Shown: piece by piece, positions 11,651 to 18,722 of the stretch | Numbering within the stretch: the first letter of the stretch is position 1 | Layout of the letters: each line of letters starts with the position of its first letter | DNA from: Gammaproteobacteria bacterium RIFCSPHIGHO2_12_FULL_63_22 | GTDB lineage: Bacteria > Pseudomonadota > Gammaproteobacteria > Xanthomonadales > Xanthomonadaceae | Direction: 5' to 3' | DNA: 41,301 nt | NCBI GenBank assembly: GCA_001801685.1 | Contig: MGYJ01000098.1 | Coordinates: 1 to 41,301 of the forward strand | The notes under the pieces: generated by a model | The model's database searches: none | What the model was told of the DNA's origin: nothing | Seen by the model: the letters and a program-made list of their open reading frames with translations, nothing else | Position numbers and translations under genes: made by a program

Positions 11651-12046
11651 CTACGCAGACATCCGATGCGCATTCGCAAGCCTCGCCTGCCGCCCAGTTT
11701 GCGTGAGCTGAAATACCCCGTCATTGTCGAGGTACCAAAGCTTCAGATATCCTCGTTCCACGTAATTCCTGAACGTCCTTCGCCAATCTATTTGTAGCTT
11801 GGATTCTGAGGCTCCACCAGCTCCGAATTGCCTGCAAAATTCGAACCACGCGAGCTGTAGCATATCGATGGGCAATCCAATCGATTCAGCGTACAAAAAG
11901 ATCGGTTGGTAATTGCTGATTGCGGGTTCGCATCGCGCCTTGCAGGCATCGAGAAAGGTGGCCAGCCTAATGCGTCCCGCCCCATCCCGTTTAACACGTC
12001 CCCCGCTGTTTGACGACGGCGACAGCGCGAACAGCCCCTCGCTCAT
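11651..12046 (-). CDS. Replication protein, DnaT/O-like C-terminal type
   Basis: A 131-residue protein starting at 12046, overlapping the previous gene by ATGA. The core pattern RLATFLDACKA ... AESIGLPIDMLQLAWFEF ... KLQIDWRRTFRNYVERGYLKLW ... LTQTGRQA matches the C-terminal domain of many phage replication proteins resembling DnaT or lambda O, which bring the DnaB helicase to the origin. The DnaB-type helicase is encoded further along the same operon. The domain match is by pattern only. Confidence 0.6.
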   Translation of the reverse strand: MSEGLFALSPSSNSGGRVKRDGAGRIRLATFLDACKARCEPAISNYQPIFLYAESIGLPIDMLQLAWFEFCRQFGAGGASESKLQIDWRRTFRNYVERGYLKLWYLDNDGVFQLTQTGRQARLANAHRMSA

Positions 12047-12321
12047 TTGAACACCACCGAGATTGCCAAGACCACCAGCGCAATGGCGCATCCAGCCAAT
12101 GCCCCGGTCAATCTCCCGGTATCTACTGCGATGGGTTCGTCAGGCTGGGTGCTAGCCCGGTAGCGGGCTATTGAACACGCCTCTTCATATGTCATTTCTG
12201 ACATATGGTTACCGTTCAGATAGACCCGGCCATGGATTACCATCGCCTTGTGGTCGCCGTAGTTCGCGACCTCTCCCACCTGCCCCACGCTCCCCATGAG
12301 GGGCTTGATTACCGGCGTCAC
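12043..12321 (-). CDS. Small membrane protein
   Basis: A 92-residue protein starting at a GTG (12319-12321) that overlaps the upstream stop (GTGA) and has GGGAGG eight bases before it. Residues 1-68 are soluble with a YEEAC helix. Residues about 70-90 (LTGALAGCAIALVVLAISVV) form one C-terminal transmembrane helix, so the protein would be tail-anchored with its N-terminus inside the cell. No family recognised. Confidence 0.7.
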   Translation of the reverse strand: MTPVIKPLMGSVGQVGEVANYGDHKAMVIHGRVYLNGNHMSEMTYEEACSIARYRASTQPDEPIAVDTGRLTGALAGCAIALVVLAISVVFK

Positions 12322-12791
12322 AGATCGATCCTCCCGTCAATTGTGGTGGCGATTGCCAGCGCGCTCCACTGGTCGCTGACGATGCCGTAAAGCGGCCCTG
12401 GGGACCCCTTCGTTCCTACTGCCCTTACTCGCCCAGGCCCGAATCTATCAAGCAGTGCCGCACGAATATTCGCGTCGCTTGCCCGTAATGAGCCGCAGTG
12501 GAAGAGTTTCACGTCCTTGCGATAGACCAGCTCAACCGCGCCGCCGCGAGCGATGAACGCTTCTTGGAAGCGTCCGATCCACAAGCACGTATCAAAAACT
12601 TCTCGCCCGACCGGCATCCCATACGATGCAATCATCTCAATCGCCAACAAGTTGCCGGGGACGAAGGCCGTTCTGACCGTGCTCAGCATCTCATCATTCT
12701 CGACCTTGCCGTGATCGACCGGGATTCCGTCGCGCAACGTCACCCATGCGGACTCAATGTTCCCCGGGTCTATGGCGTAGATGATCGTCAT
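12318..12791 (-). CDS. RuvC-like Holliday junction resolvase
   Basis: A 157-residue RNase H-fold nuclease of the phage RuvC-like group. The first strand ends in the acidic AIDPG motif (Asp8), followed by IEMIASYGM (Glu52), a C-terminal DANIRAALLDRFGP helix (Asp106) and the SDQWSALAIA motif (Asp140), giving the four acidic residues for two-metal cleavage. It would resolve branched DNA before packaging. It overlaps its neighbours on both sides, so the operon is tightly coupled. Confidence 0.8.
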   Translation of the reverse strand: MTIIYAIDPGNIESAWVTLRDGIPVDHGKVENDEMLSTVRTAFVPGNLLAIEMIASYGMPVGREVFDTCLWIGRFQEAFIARGGAVELVYRKDVKLFHCGSLRASDANIRAALLDRFGPGRVRAVGTKGSPGPLYGIVSDQWSALAIATTIDGRIDL

Positions 12792-12988
12792 TTATTGACC
12801 TTTCTGGTCGTCGGCCGGCGCTCCGCCATCAGCTTACCGCCAAGCGCCGATTCGATTGCGCACTGCGCCCGCCACGGGATTTCGTTACTCGCCAGCCACT
12901 GGCCAACACGTTGCGGCGTGTATCCGATGGCCTTGGCTGCTGTTGTCTGGTTTCCGCCAAATTGGCGAAGGAGTTGTTTTGGTGTCAT
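12788..12988 (-). CDS. Cro-like HTH regulator
   Basis: A 66-residue basic protein with a helix-turn-helix (LLRQFGGNQTTAAKAIGYTPQRVGQWLAS, residues about 6-34) of the Cro/YdaS type. The ATG at 12988 is chosen over an upstream TTG, which would overlap the -35 box. First gene of the leftward operon, directly below the operator at 12999-13044, so it probably controls both divergent early promoters. No second repressor gene is visible, so the switch looks incomplete for a classic temperate phage. Confidence 0.8.
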   Translation of the reverse strand: MTPKQLLRQFGGNQTTAAKAIGYTPQRVGQWLASNEIPWRAQCAIESALGGKLMAERRPTTRKVNK

Positions 12989-12995
12989 GTTTCGG

Positions 12996-13024
12996 ACTGT
13001 ATCACATGAAAAGTAATTTTTCAA
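12996..13024 (-). promoter_or_regulatory. Leftward early promoter (PL-like)
   Basis: On the minus strand TTGAAA (13019-13024) and TACAGT (12996-13001) are separated by 17 bases. It would drive the Cro-like gene and, by read-through, the cassette array and the helicase. Confidence 0.6.
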
Positions 13025-13044
13025 AATAAATTTTCATATGTTAC
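12999..13044. promoter_or_regulatory. Divergent operator, paired inverted half-sites
   Basis: GTATCACATGAAAA (12999-13012) and the complement of 13031-13044 (GTAACATATGAAAA) are near-identical inverted arms centred at 13021, in an AT-rich block between divergent genes. The left arm covers the PL -10 box and the right arm the PR -35 region: a likely binding site for the Cro-like regulator. Confidence 0.6.
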
Positions 13045-13060
13045 GATTCTTAATTATTAT
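13033..13060 (+). promoter_or_regulatory. Rightward early promoter candidate (PR-like)
   Basis: TTCATA (13033-13038) and TATTAT (13055-13060) are 16 bases apart in the AT-rich intergenic block, upstream of the small membrane gene at 13078. The -35 match is weak. Confidence 0.4.
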
Positions 13061-13077
13061 TTTCGATGGGGAACCAC

Positions 13078-13251
13078 ATGGACGACAACGAATTCGGATC
13101 ACTACTTACGTTACTCTGGCTCTTGGCCGCGTGGATGACACATATTTTTGTGTGCCTGAAGACGGCATCGTGGGGCTTCCTGATCGCGGGTGCCATCGTT
13201 TTTCCCATCGCCGTGATCCACGGGACCGGGGCATGGTTCGGTGTCTGGTGA
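13078..13251 (+). CDS. Small two-helix membrane protein
   Basis: A 57-residue protein; the ATG at 13078 is preferred over 13066 because GGGGA is correctly spaced. Two hydrophobic segments (LLTLLWLLAAWMTHIFVCL and the WGFLIAGAIVFPIAVIHG stretch) should cross the membrane. Small proteins of this layout with KTASW between the helices and a G-x-W-x-G-x-W end occur in phages of beta- and gammaproteobacteria. Function unknown; first gene of the rightward operon. Confidence 0.75.
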   Translation: MDDNEFGSLLTLLWLLAAWMTHIFVCLKTASWGFLIAGAIVFPIAVIHGTGAWFGVW

Positions 13252-13264
13252 ATTTTCATGTTGA

Positions 13265-13622
13265 CGAGATAGGCCGTTCGGCTTATTGTGGCGGCGTCTA
13301 TGCGGGGGCGCATTATGACCATGAGGCCAATTTCTCATGCGTTTCACGTTGAAAGACGGAAGGTGAGCCCCCGCACCGGAAACGCAGCAGAAATTGGCCT
13401 TTTGCGTTTCTAGCGTACCTTCCGCGCTAGACACAGTAGCGAGCCACGCGCAAGGCTGCCGAAGAGAGAACGGCGTACCCGGTCGACGAAGTCCGTCAAG
13501 GTGCAATTCCTACAATCCGGGGGGCTGGCTTCATATCCAAGCCCGGGGACTCGGCAACGAGCATGGATATCCGCGCAAGCGGGGCGATAACCCTTCCTTT
13601 ACCATTCTTGGGTAGGGGGAGG
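13265..13622 (+). ncRNA. Candidate large structured RNA
   Basis: A 360-nt stretch without a plausible gene. Domain 1: an 11-bp stem (13325-13335 with 13389-13399), a 2x2 internal loop, then an 8-bp stem (13338-13345 with 13379-13386). Its apical loop contains a 9-nt match (13367-13375) to a segment left of the stem (13301-13309) and a 7-nt match (13358-13364) to the loop of a neighbouring hairpin (13410-13430), i.e. a pseudoknot and a kissing contact. Domain 2: a stem 13533-13539/13564-13570 enclosing CTCG-GCAA-CGAG, a second GCAA-capped hairpin (13571-13582), and a 12-bp terminal hairpin (13592-13603/13611-13622). Strand is inferred from the flanking genes. Confidence 0.6.
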
Positions 13623-13656
13623 CTTTGAGGCGATAAATATCGAAAGGGAATGATTG

Positions 13657-13959
13657 ATGAATCCTAGCGACCTTGCTTCCGACCTCCGACGCCGGATAAA
13701 TCCAGCCTACTCCAATATGCGCAACACCGAGAGCTACGAACGCCGAATGTGCGTCGAAGCAATAGAGGCGCTGCTATCGATCCAGGAAACGCTAAAAGAC
13801 GATGTCGCCAGCTTGCGCACGCAGCGCGATTACCTAGTAGCTGCCGTCTGTCGCACGCTCGACGAGAATTGCCACCTGGCGGACGGCGAGAAGTGCACGT
13901 TGCTGGCGCTCAAGGTGGCACTTCGGAATATTGGTGCTCCGTGGGCTGGCGATAATTAA
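13657..13959 (+). CDS. Hypothetical helical phage protein, 100 aa
   Basis: A 100-residue mostly helical protein (ERRMCVEAIEALLSIQETLKDDVASLRTQRDYLVAAVCRTL), likely a coiled coil, with AAAGGGA before the ATG. Small phage proteins of this kind with a C-terminal ALKVALRNIG helix are common; function unknown. It lies just downstream of the structured region, which could act as its 5' leader. Confidence 0.7.
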   Translation: MNPSDLASDLRRRINPAYSNMRNTESYERRMCVEAIEALLSIQETLKDDVASLRTQRDYLVAAVCRTLDENCHLADGEKCTLLALKVALRNIGAPWAGDN

Positions 13960-13973
13960 TTGCATAATTGTTA

Positions 13974-14002
13974 TTGACATACATGCAAGCGTCGCGTAAC
14001 CT
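13974..14002 (+). promoter_or_regulatory. Promoter for the recombination operon
   Basis: A consensus -35 TTGACA (13974-13979) followed after 17 bases by TAACCT (13997-14002). The -10 is weak, as in promoters that need an activator. It lies 31 bp upstream of the HTH gene at 14033. Confidence 0.5.
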
Positions 14003-14032
14003 TCAAATCTCCAACCATCCACGGAGTCCAAA

Positions 14033-14278
14033 ATGAAACTACCCGCACCGCTGAAGAAGCAGCCGAAGCCGACGATTCACAACCTGCGCGATGTCAGGAT
14101 TGCGCGCGGAGAGAACCAAGAAACGTTCTGGAATCGCTACGGCGTCACGCAAAGCTGCGGCTCGCGCTACGAGACGGAACGCGATATTCCGGTCCCGACT
14201 GGTGCGCTGGCGCTGCTGCACCTGACGGGCGTTATCAGCGACGCGGCGCTGGCGAAGGCCATCAAGGCGGCAGTATGA
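14033..14278 (+). CDS. HTH transcription regulator
   Basis: An 81-residue basic protein with GGAG before the ATG. Residues about 17-50 (NLRDVRIARGENQETFWNRYGVTQSCGSRYE) form an XRE-like helix-turn-helix. It heads the recombination operon and may autoregulate it through the promoter at 13974. It overlaps the following gene by ATGA. No ligand or dimerisation domain is seen. Confidence 0.75.
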   Translation: MKLPAPLKKQPKPTIHNLRDVRIARGENQETFWNRYGVTQSCGSRYETERDIPVPTGALALLHLTGVISDAALAKAIKAAV

Positions 14279-14571
14279 ACGCGAAGCTCTGCATCGACTG
14301 CGAGTTCTACTTGGCCGGAGACATCGAAAGGCTCGATATTTGCGAGCACCCGGAGTCGTTTCACAATGATGAAACTTGCCCGGGAATTCGTACCGCCGCG
14401 AAACTCATCCCATATACCTGCCATTCAATGCTCGCCGGAATTTGCAGTGACCACCAATTGTTCGATCCGAAGGAACGCGGCGGCGATGACGAACGTGAAA
14501 CATTGCGTGCCGAGGAAATGGAAGAACGGGACCGCGCCCGGGCGTACCAGCGCGAGGAGGGGCAGGTATGA
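14275..14571 (+). CDS. Hypothetical Cys-rich protein, 98 aa
   Basis: A 98-residue protein. The N-terminal half has the CIDCEFY ... CEHPE ... CPGIR ... CHSM pattern typical of small phage zinc-binding proteins, and the C-terminal half is a charged helix rich in Glu and Arg (GGDDERETLRAEEMEERDRARAYQ). It overlaps both neighbours by ATGA. Function unknown. Confidence 0.7.
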   Translation: MNAKLCIDCEFYLAGDIERLDICEHPESFHNDETCPGIRTAAKLIPYTCHSMLAGICSDHQLFDPKERGGDDERETLRAEEMEERDRARAYQREEGQV

Positions 14572-15554
14572 ATCCAGGAATCCATCCTGGGCTGTCGATG
14601 TCCGAATACCTGGGCCTCGAAGCCGCTAGCGCCTCCATCATCAAGCGGATTCTCGGCGAGTGCCCGCGAGCCGCCTGGTCTGAAAGCTGGCTGAACCCGA
14701 GGCGATCCGTCAACAACAACGGCGCCTCGGATCGAGGCACGATCTGCCACGCGATCCTGCTGGAGGGGTCGGAAGACTGCCTCGTGGCCATTGACCCGCG
14801 CGATCATCCCGCCGAGAAAACCGGCAACGTCCCGGACGGCTGGACGAACAAATCGATCCGGGCGGCCCGAGACGAGGCCCGCGCGGCCGGAAAGATTCCG
14901 ATCCTGCTGGACGATCACGCCTCGATCATGAACATGGTGAGCGCAACATGGGAATTTCTCCAGACGGTGAAGGACACCGAGCCGGCCATTTGGGCAATGT
15001 TCCAGCCGGACGGCGGGTCGTCTGAGGAAACCGTCGTCTGGCAGGACGGCCAGACGCTGTGCAAGATGCGCACGGATCGATGGAGCGCTGACCGAGGCGT
15101 CATCTGCGACTACAAGACCACCGAGCGCAGCGTCGAGCCATCGTCCTGGGGCCGCTCGCAACTGATTGGCATGGGCTACTACCTCTCGGCTGCGTGGTAT
15201 CGGCGAGGCGCGATGGCGGCGACAGGGGTTCAGCCTGATTACGTGTTCCTTGCTCAGGAGGTCAATCCTCCCTACCTCTGTTCGCTCGTCGGCGTCGAGC
15301 CGGCCATGCTGGAGGCCGGCGCGCACATGATCGAGCAAGGGCTGATGCAGTGGGAGCGTTGCGTCGAGTCGGGTCAGTGGCCAGCGTATCCTAATCGCGT
15401 CTGCTATCCCGAGACGCCGGCCTACATGCTGGCACAGTGGGAAGCCGCAGAGATTCGAGAGATCGAAGAACACGGCATGCCCGCCGACCGGGCAAAGAAG
15501 GAAAAGCCGGGGCAGTGGTTGAGCCGGGCTGAAATTGAAGCGGGAGCGATATGA
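14568..15554 (+). CDS. RecE-like PD-(D/E)XK exonuclease
   Basis: A 328-residue protein of the exodeoxyribonuclease VIII/DUF3799-like group. The N-terminal part (GLSMSEYLGLEAASASIIKRIL ... RGTICHAILLEG) and the nuclease core MRTDRWSADRGVICDYKTTE (about 167-186), containing the D-x(n)-D-Y-K-T catalytic pattern, are clear. It degrades one strand of phage ends to feed annealing. It is followed by a coiled-coil protein, a Sak4-like ATPase and SSB, forming one recombination module with overlapping genes. Confidence 0.88.
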   Translation: MNPGIHPGLSMSEYLGLEAASASIIKRILGECPRAAWSESWLNPRRSVNNNGASDRGTICHAILLEGSEDCLVAIDPRDHPAEKTGNVPDGWTNKSIRAARDEARAAGKIPILLDDHASIMNMVSATWEFLQTVKDTEPAIWAMFQPDGGSSEETVVWQDGQTLCKMRTDRWSADRGVICDYKTTERSVEPSSWGRSQLIGMGYYLSAAWYRRGAMAATGVQPDYVFLAQEVNPPYLCSLVGVEPAMLEAGAHMIEQGLMQWERCVESGQWPAYPNRVCYPETPAYMLAQWEAAEIREIEEHGMPADRAKKEKPGQWLSRAEIEAGAI

Positions 15555-16507
15555 TGAACGAAACCGAAGTGATGGAGAAGCCGTCGACCAGCATTGTCGA
15601 ATACAGCACGACGGCGGCCGCACTGGCCGAGTTGCGGCAGAAGTATCAGGGCGTGCTGTTCGACGTGACCAGCAAGGAAGGCATGGCGGCGGCCATCAAG
15701 GGCCGCGCCGAACTCCGCGGCTATCGCGTGGCGCTGGAAAAAATCCGCGTCGAGATCAAGGCCCCGGCCCTCAAGCGCACGCAGGAAATAGACAGCGAGG
15801 CGCGCCGAATCACGACCGCGCTGTCCGCGCTGGAAGATCCGATTGACGACCAGATCAAGGCCGACGAGCGGCGCAAGGCGGCAGAGGCGGCGGCGAAAGC
15901 GAAAGCTGAGGCTGATCGTATCGCCGCCGAGCACGCCGCTCGCAAGGCCGAGGAAGAACGCATCCTGGCCGAGCAGCGCGCCGAAATCGCGCGGCAGCAG
16001 GAGGAAATCGCCGCGAAGCAGCGCGCCATTGAAGCCGCCCAGCGTGCCGAAAGGGAGAAGTTCGAAGCGGAACAACGCGCCGCCCGCGAGAAGATCGAAG
16101 CCGAGCAGCGGGAAGCCGAGCGCGTTCGCCGGGAAGCCGATCGGCAAGCGCAGGCCGAGCGCGACAGATTGTATGAGGAGGCGCGCGCCAAGCGCGAAGC
16201 CGAAGATCGCCGCCTCCGCGAAACGCAGGAGAAGGTCGACGCCGAGCGCCGCGAGATCGAGGAACGCGAACGCAAGGCGCGACTTGAAGCGGAGGAACGC
16301 GCCAGGGTAGAACGCGCGGCCAAAGAAGCTGAAGAACTGGCCAAGCGCGAAGCCGAGGAAGCCAGGGAGCGCGAAATCCGGCGCGCGGCCGCCGAACTCG
16401 AAGACGGAACAGAATTGCTGCGCCAGTTCGTCGGCGTCTACGGCAAGCGCGAAGAATTCAAGGCGATTGCCAAGGCCATCACGGGCTTTCTGGCAGGCAA
16501 GCCATGA
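15551..16507 (+). CDS. Long coiled-coil protein of the recombination module
   Basis: A 318-residue protein. Residues 1-100 (EYSTTAAALAELRQKYQGVLFDVTS...ALEKIRVEIK) form a small domain seen in phage proteins next to exonucleases. Residues about 103-285 are an uninterrupted Ala/Glu/Arg/Lys-rich heptad region predicted as one long coiled coil, and the C-terminus is a short helical tail. It overlaps both neighbours by ATGA. It probably organises the exonuclease and annealase; its function is not established. Confidence 0.75.
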   Translation: MMNETEVMEKPSTSIVEYSTTAAALAELRQKYQGVLFDVTSKEGMAAAIKGRAELRGYRVALEKIRVEIKAPALKRTQEIDSEARRITTALSALEDPIDDQIKADERRKAAEAAAKAKAEADRIAAEHAARKAEEERILAEQRAEIARQQEEIAAKQRAIEAAQRAEREKFEAEQRAAREKIEAEQREAERVRREADRQAQAERDRLYEEARAKREAEDRRLRETQEKVDAERREIEERERKARLEAEERARVERAAKEAEELAKREAEEAREREIRRAAAELEDGTELLRQFVGVYGKREEFKAIAKAITGFLAGKP

Positions 16508-17508
16508 GTGGGTTCACCTTCCGCCCTGCGGTGCGTGAAAACGTTGGCCTGCTGATCGGCTTGGCAGGCGGCACCGGCAGCGGCAAGACCTATACGGCGA
16601 TGCGCCTCGCGTCCGGGATGTCTGGCGGCAAGCCGTTCGCCGTCATCGATACCGAGGCCGGCCGCGCCAAGCACTACGCCGACCAGTTCCGATTCGACCA
16701 TGGCGACCTTCGGCCTCTCTTCCGCCCGGACGCCTACGCCGAGGCGATCATGGCCGCCGACAAGGCCGGCTATCCCGTCATCGTCGTCGATTCCATGTCG
16801 CACGTCTGGGCCGGTGACGGCGGCGTTCTCGACTGGCAGGAAGACGAGCTTGACCGCATGGCCGGCGACGACTGGAAGAAGCGCGAGGCCGTGAAAATGG
16901 CGGCTTGGATAAAACCGAAGACCTCGCACAAGCACATGGTCGCCAAGTTGTTGCAGGTCCGCGCGCACCTGATTCTGTGCTTCCGCGCCGAGCCGAAAAT
17001 CGAGATGGTCAAGGACGACAGAGGCAAGATGCAGATCGTCGCTAAGCAATCGCTGACCGGTCTGGACGGCTGGATTCCGGTTTCGGAAAAGAACCTGCCG
17101 TTCGAATTGACGGCCTCATTCCTGCTGATGGCAGATCGGCCCGGAATTCCTCGGCCGATCAAACTCCAAGAGCAGCACCGAGCGCTGTTCCCGCTCGACA
17201 AGCCCATCACCGAGGAATCCGGGAAGCTGGTCGCGGAATGGGCCTCCGGAGGCGTCAAAAAGCCCGCGCCGACATCCTTGGTGCAACCGCCCGCCACAAA
17301 CGCAGCCACGGCCCCAGAATCGCTTGGAATCGCCTATATCTCAGAGGACCAAGCGTCCAAGATCAAGGAAGGACTGGAATTCGTCGGGTTCCCGCTGGAG
17401 AAGTTCTGCCAGAAATCCGAGATCGCATCGCTGGCGTATCTCGCTGCGGATCGTTTCGGCGGGGCCATGGCCTGGATCAAGACGCTAGCTGACAAGGGGG
17501 CGGCATGA
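16504..17508 (+). CDS. Sak4-like RecA-fold annealase
   Basis: A 334-residue AAA_24-type ATPase. Walker A GGTGSGKT is at residues 22-29 and Walker B VIVVD at 92-96. The DTEAGRAKHYAD region after the first strand is typical of Sak4 proteins, single-strand annealing relatives of RecA/Rad51 in phages. The SSB gene directly follows, matching the known Sak4-SSB partnership. The C-terminal ~80 residues are a linker and a small domain. It would catalyse recombination between incoming phage genomes. Confidence 0.85.
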   Translation: MSGFTFRPAVRENVGLLIGLAGGTGSGKTYTAMRLASGMSGGKPFAVIDTEAGRAKHYADQFRFDHGDLRPLFRPDAYAEAIMAADKAGYPVIVVDSMSHVWAGDGGVLDWQEDELDRMAGDDWKKREAVKMAAWIKPKTSHKHMVAKLLQVRAHLILCFRAEPKIEMVKDDRGKMQIVAKQSLTGLDGWIPVSEKNLPFELTASFLLMADRPGIPRPIKLQEQHRALFPLDKPITEESGKLVAEWASGGVKKPAPTSLVQPPATNAATAPESLGIAYISEDQASKIKEGLEFVGFPLEKFCQKSEIASLAYLAADRFGGAMAWIKTLADKGAA

Positions 17509-17930
17509 ACAACTGGTGCTTTACAGGGAATCTCGGGAACGATGCCGAGCAAAAATTCGTCCCTAACGGCGATAGCGTCGTGTCATTCTCGGTCGCGGTC
17601 AAGTCTGGTTACGGGGACAAGGCGACAACGACATGGGCGCGCTGCCAGATTTGGGGCAAGCGCGGAGAGTCGGTCCTACCGTATCTCACCAAGGGAAAAC
17701 TCGTCGGAGTCACCGGCGAATTGTCTTCTCGCGAGTACCAGAAGGATGGCCAGACAAAAACGAGTATCGAGGTGCGCGTTAATGACCTGACCTTGCTCGA
17801 AAAACGCGAAGGCGGTCAAGCCGCCGCCCCGCGCAGCCCCGAGCAAAGAACGCCAGCGGAACCGTCGCCTCAGAAACCCGCTTCAGGTCCTGGTAGTTTT
17901 AGCGATTTCGACGACGATATCCCATTCTGA
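17505..17930 (+). CDS. ssb: Single-stranded DNA-binding protein
   Basis: A 141-residue SSB: an OB-fold (residues about 1-105; NNWCFTGNLGNDAEQKFVPNGDSVVSFSVAV, then RCQIWGKRGESVLPYL and VTGELSSREYQ), a short Pro/Gln/Ala linker and the acidic tip DFDDDIPF that docks partner proteins. It overlaps the annealase by ATGA. It supports both replication and the Sak4-type recombination system. Confidence 0.95.
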   Translation: MNNWCFTGNLGNDAEQKFVPNGDSVVSFSVAVKSGYGDKATTTWARCQIWGKRGESVLPYLTKGKLVGVTGELSSREYQKDGQTKTSIEVRVNDLTLLEKREGGQAAAPRSPEQRTPAEPSPQKPASGPGSFSDFDDDIPF

Positions 17931-18145
17931 TGAGCAAACAACACCAGCACGTTAAAACACTCCGTAACCACAATCGATGGCGCCATGGGGGCGACGGTGA
18001 AATGACTAATCCAACCGCGCTTGGCATTGCGCTTGATTGGGCCATCGCCGTCTGTGAAGCCGCCGATAACCTCGTCAACGTCAATGGTCGGCATCACGCC
18101 GAGAAGGCGTACTCACGCCTAGAGAATGCGGTCAATCCGGAATGA
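17930..18145 (+). CDS. Small hypothetical phage protein, 71 aa
   Basis: A 71-residue protein whose ATG overlaps the SSB stop (TGATG). The string VKTLRNHNRWRHGGDGEMTNPTALGIALDWAIAV fits a common small phage family with HNxWRRGxD followed by LGxALDxAI. Function unknown. An internal ATG at 18002 is possible but would lose the conserved N-terminus. Confidence 0.75.
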   Translation: MSKQHQHVKTLRNHNRWRHGGDGEMTNPTALGIALDWAIAVCEAADNLVNVNGRHHAEKAYSRLENAVNPE

Positions 18146-18300
18146 CGCAGGCGATTCTCGTGGCAATGGTGAAGCTATCGCACTTCTGCACCATCAACGA
18201 AATGTCGAAGTACGCCGAAAGCCTACCGGACGCGATTCGTGCCAGCGACCGGTTCGCCAAATCTTTCAAGGCACGCATGGATCAACTGAAGGGAAAATGA
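18142..18300 (+). CDS. Small helical protein, 52 aa
   Basis: A 52-residue ORF overlapping the previous gene by ATGA. It is helical and basic (FAKSFKARMDQLKGK at the end), with SKYAESLPDAIRASDRF in the middle. No family recognised; likely real because of its tight spacing in the operon. Confidence 0.6.
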   Translation: MTQAILVAMVKLSHFCTINEMSKYAESLPDAIRASDRFAKSFKARMDQLKGK

Positions 18301-18301
18301 A

Positions 18302-18505
18302 ATGACGAAATACCGTATCACGGTCGAAGAAATCGAAACGAGCGGAGAATGCGAAGCCCGCGCCGCCGATACCTTTGCCGCAATCCGCCGCTACGAGCAA
18401 ACGACCGACGCGCTAGACCTCAAGGCTGTCATTGCCGCAATCAACAAAAAGCCTCGGGCACCGAGAACGAAGAAGGCTCCTGCTAGCGGGCAGACGTCGC
18501 AATGA
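18302..18505 (+). CDS. Small basic hypothetical protein, 67 aa
   Basis: A 67-residue protein starting two bases after the preceding stop. The N-terminus is strand-rich (KYRITVEEIETSGECEARAADTFAAIRRYE) and the C-terminus is a Lys/Arg/Pro-rich tail (PRAPRTKKAPASG), suggesting nucleic acid contact. It overlaps the next gene by ATGA. No family recognised. Confidence 0.65.
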   Translation: MTKYRITVEEIETSGECEARAADTFAAIRRYEQTTDALDLKAVIAAINKKPRAPRTKKAPASGQTSQ

Positions 18506-18714
18506 CGGCGAAACTGGAAACCTGGCGGACAGAAACCGAGTGCGCCACGGTGAGAACCGGAGACACCCAGGCGGACGTCTCTACGTGGCCGAGCAGCGAA
18601 GGCGTGACGGTCGGAGTGACCGGGCCGCACGGCGCGAATGTCCTGTCCGGCTCGCTGCGACGGGAGCAGATGGAAGCGCTTTGCGCGGCATTCGCACTCC
18701 TGAAGGCACGATGA
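18502..18714 (+). CDS. Hypothetical protein, 70 aa
   Basis: A 70-residue protein, mostly beta-strand like, with a C-terminal helix (RREQMEALCAAFALLKAR) resembling the ends of small phage proteins. Last gene of the rightward operon; it stops eight bases from the stop of the converging holin gene, and no terminator is visible between them. Confidence 0.65.
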   Translation: MTAKLETWRTETECATVRTGDTQADVSTWPSSEGVTVGVTGPHGANVLSGSLRREQMEALCAAFALLKAR

Positions 18715-18722
18715 TGGGTAGC

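Noticed and set aside
13265-13622. Group I intron, retron or diversity-generating element
   Set aside because: No reverse transcriptase or homing endonuclease nearby, and the conserved core strings of group I introns were not seen; kept only as an unnamed structured RNA.
14361-15623. Leftward 420-residue ORF opposite the exonuclease
   Set aside because: Antisense shadow of a gene with clear nuclease motifs and operon coupling.
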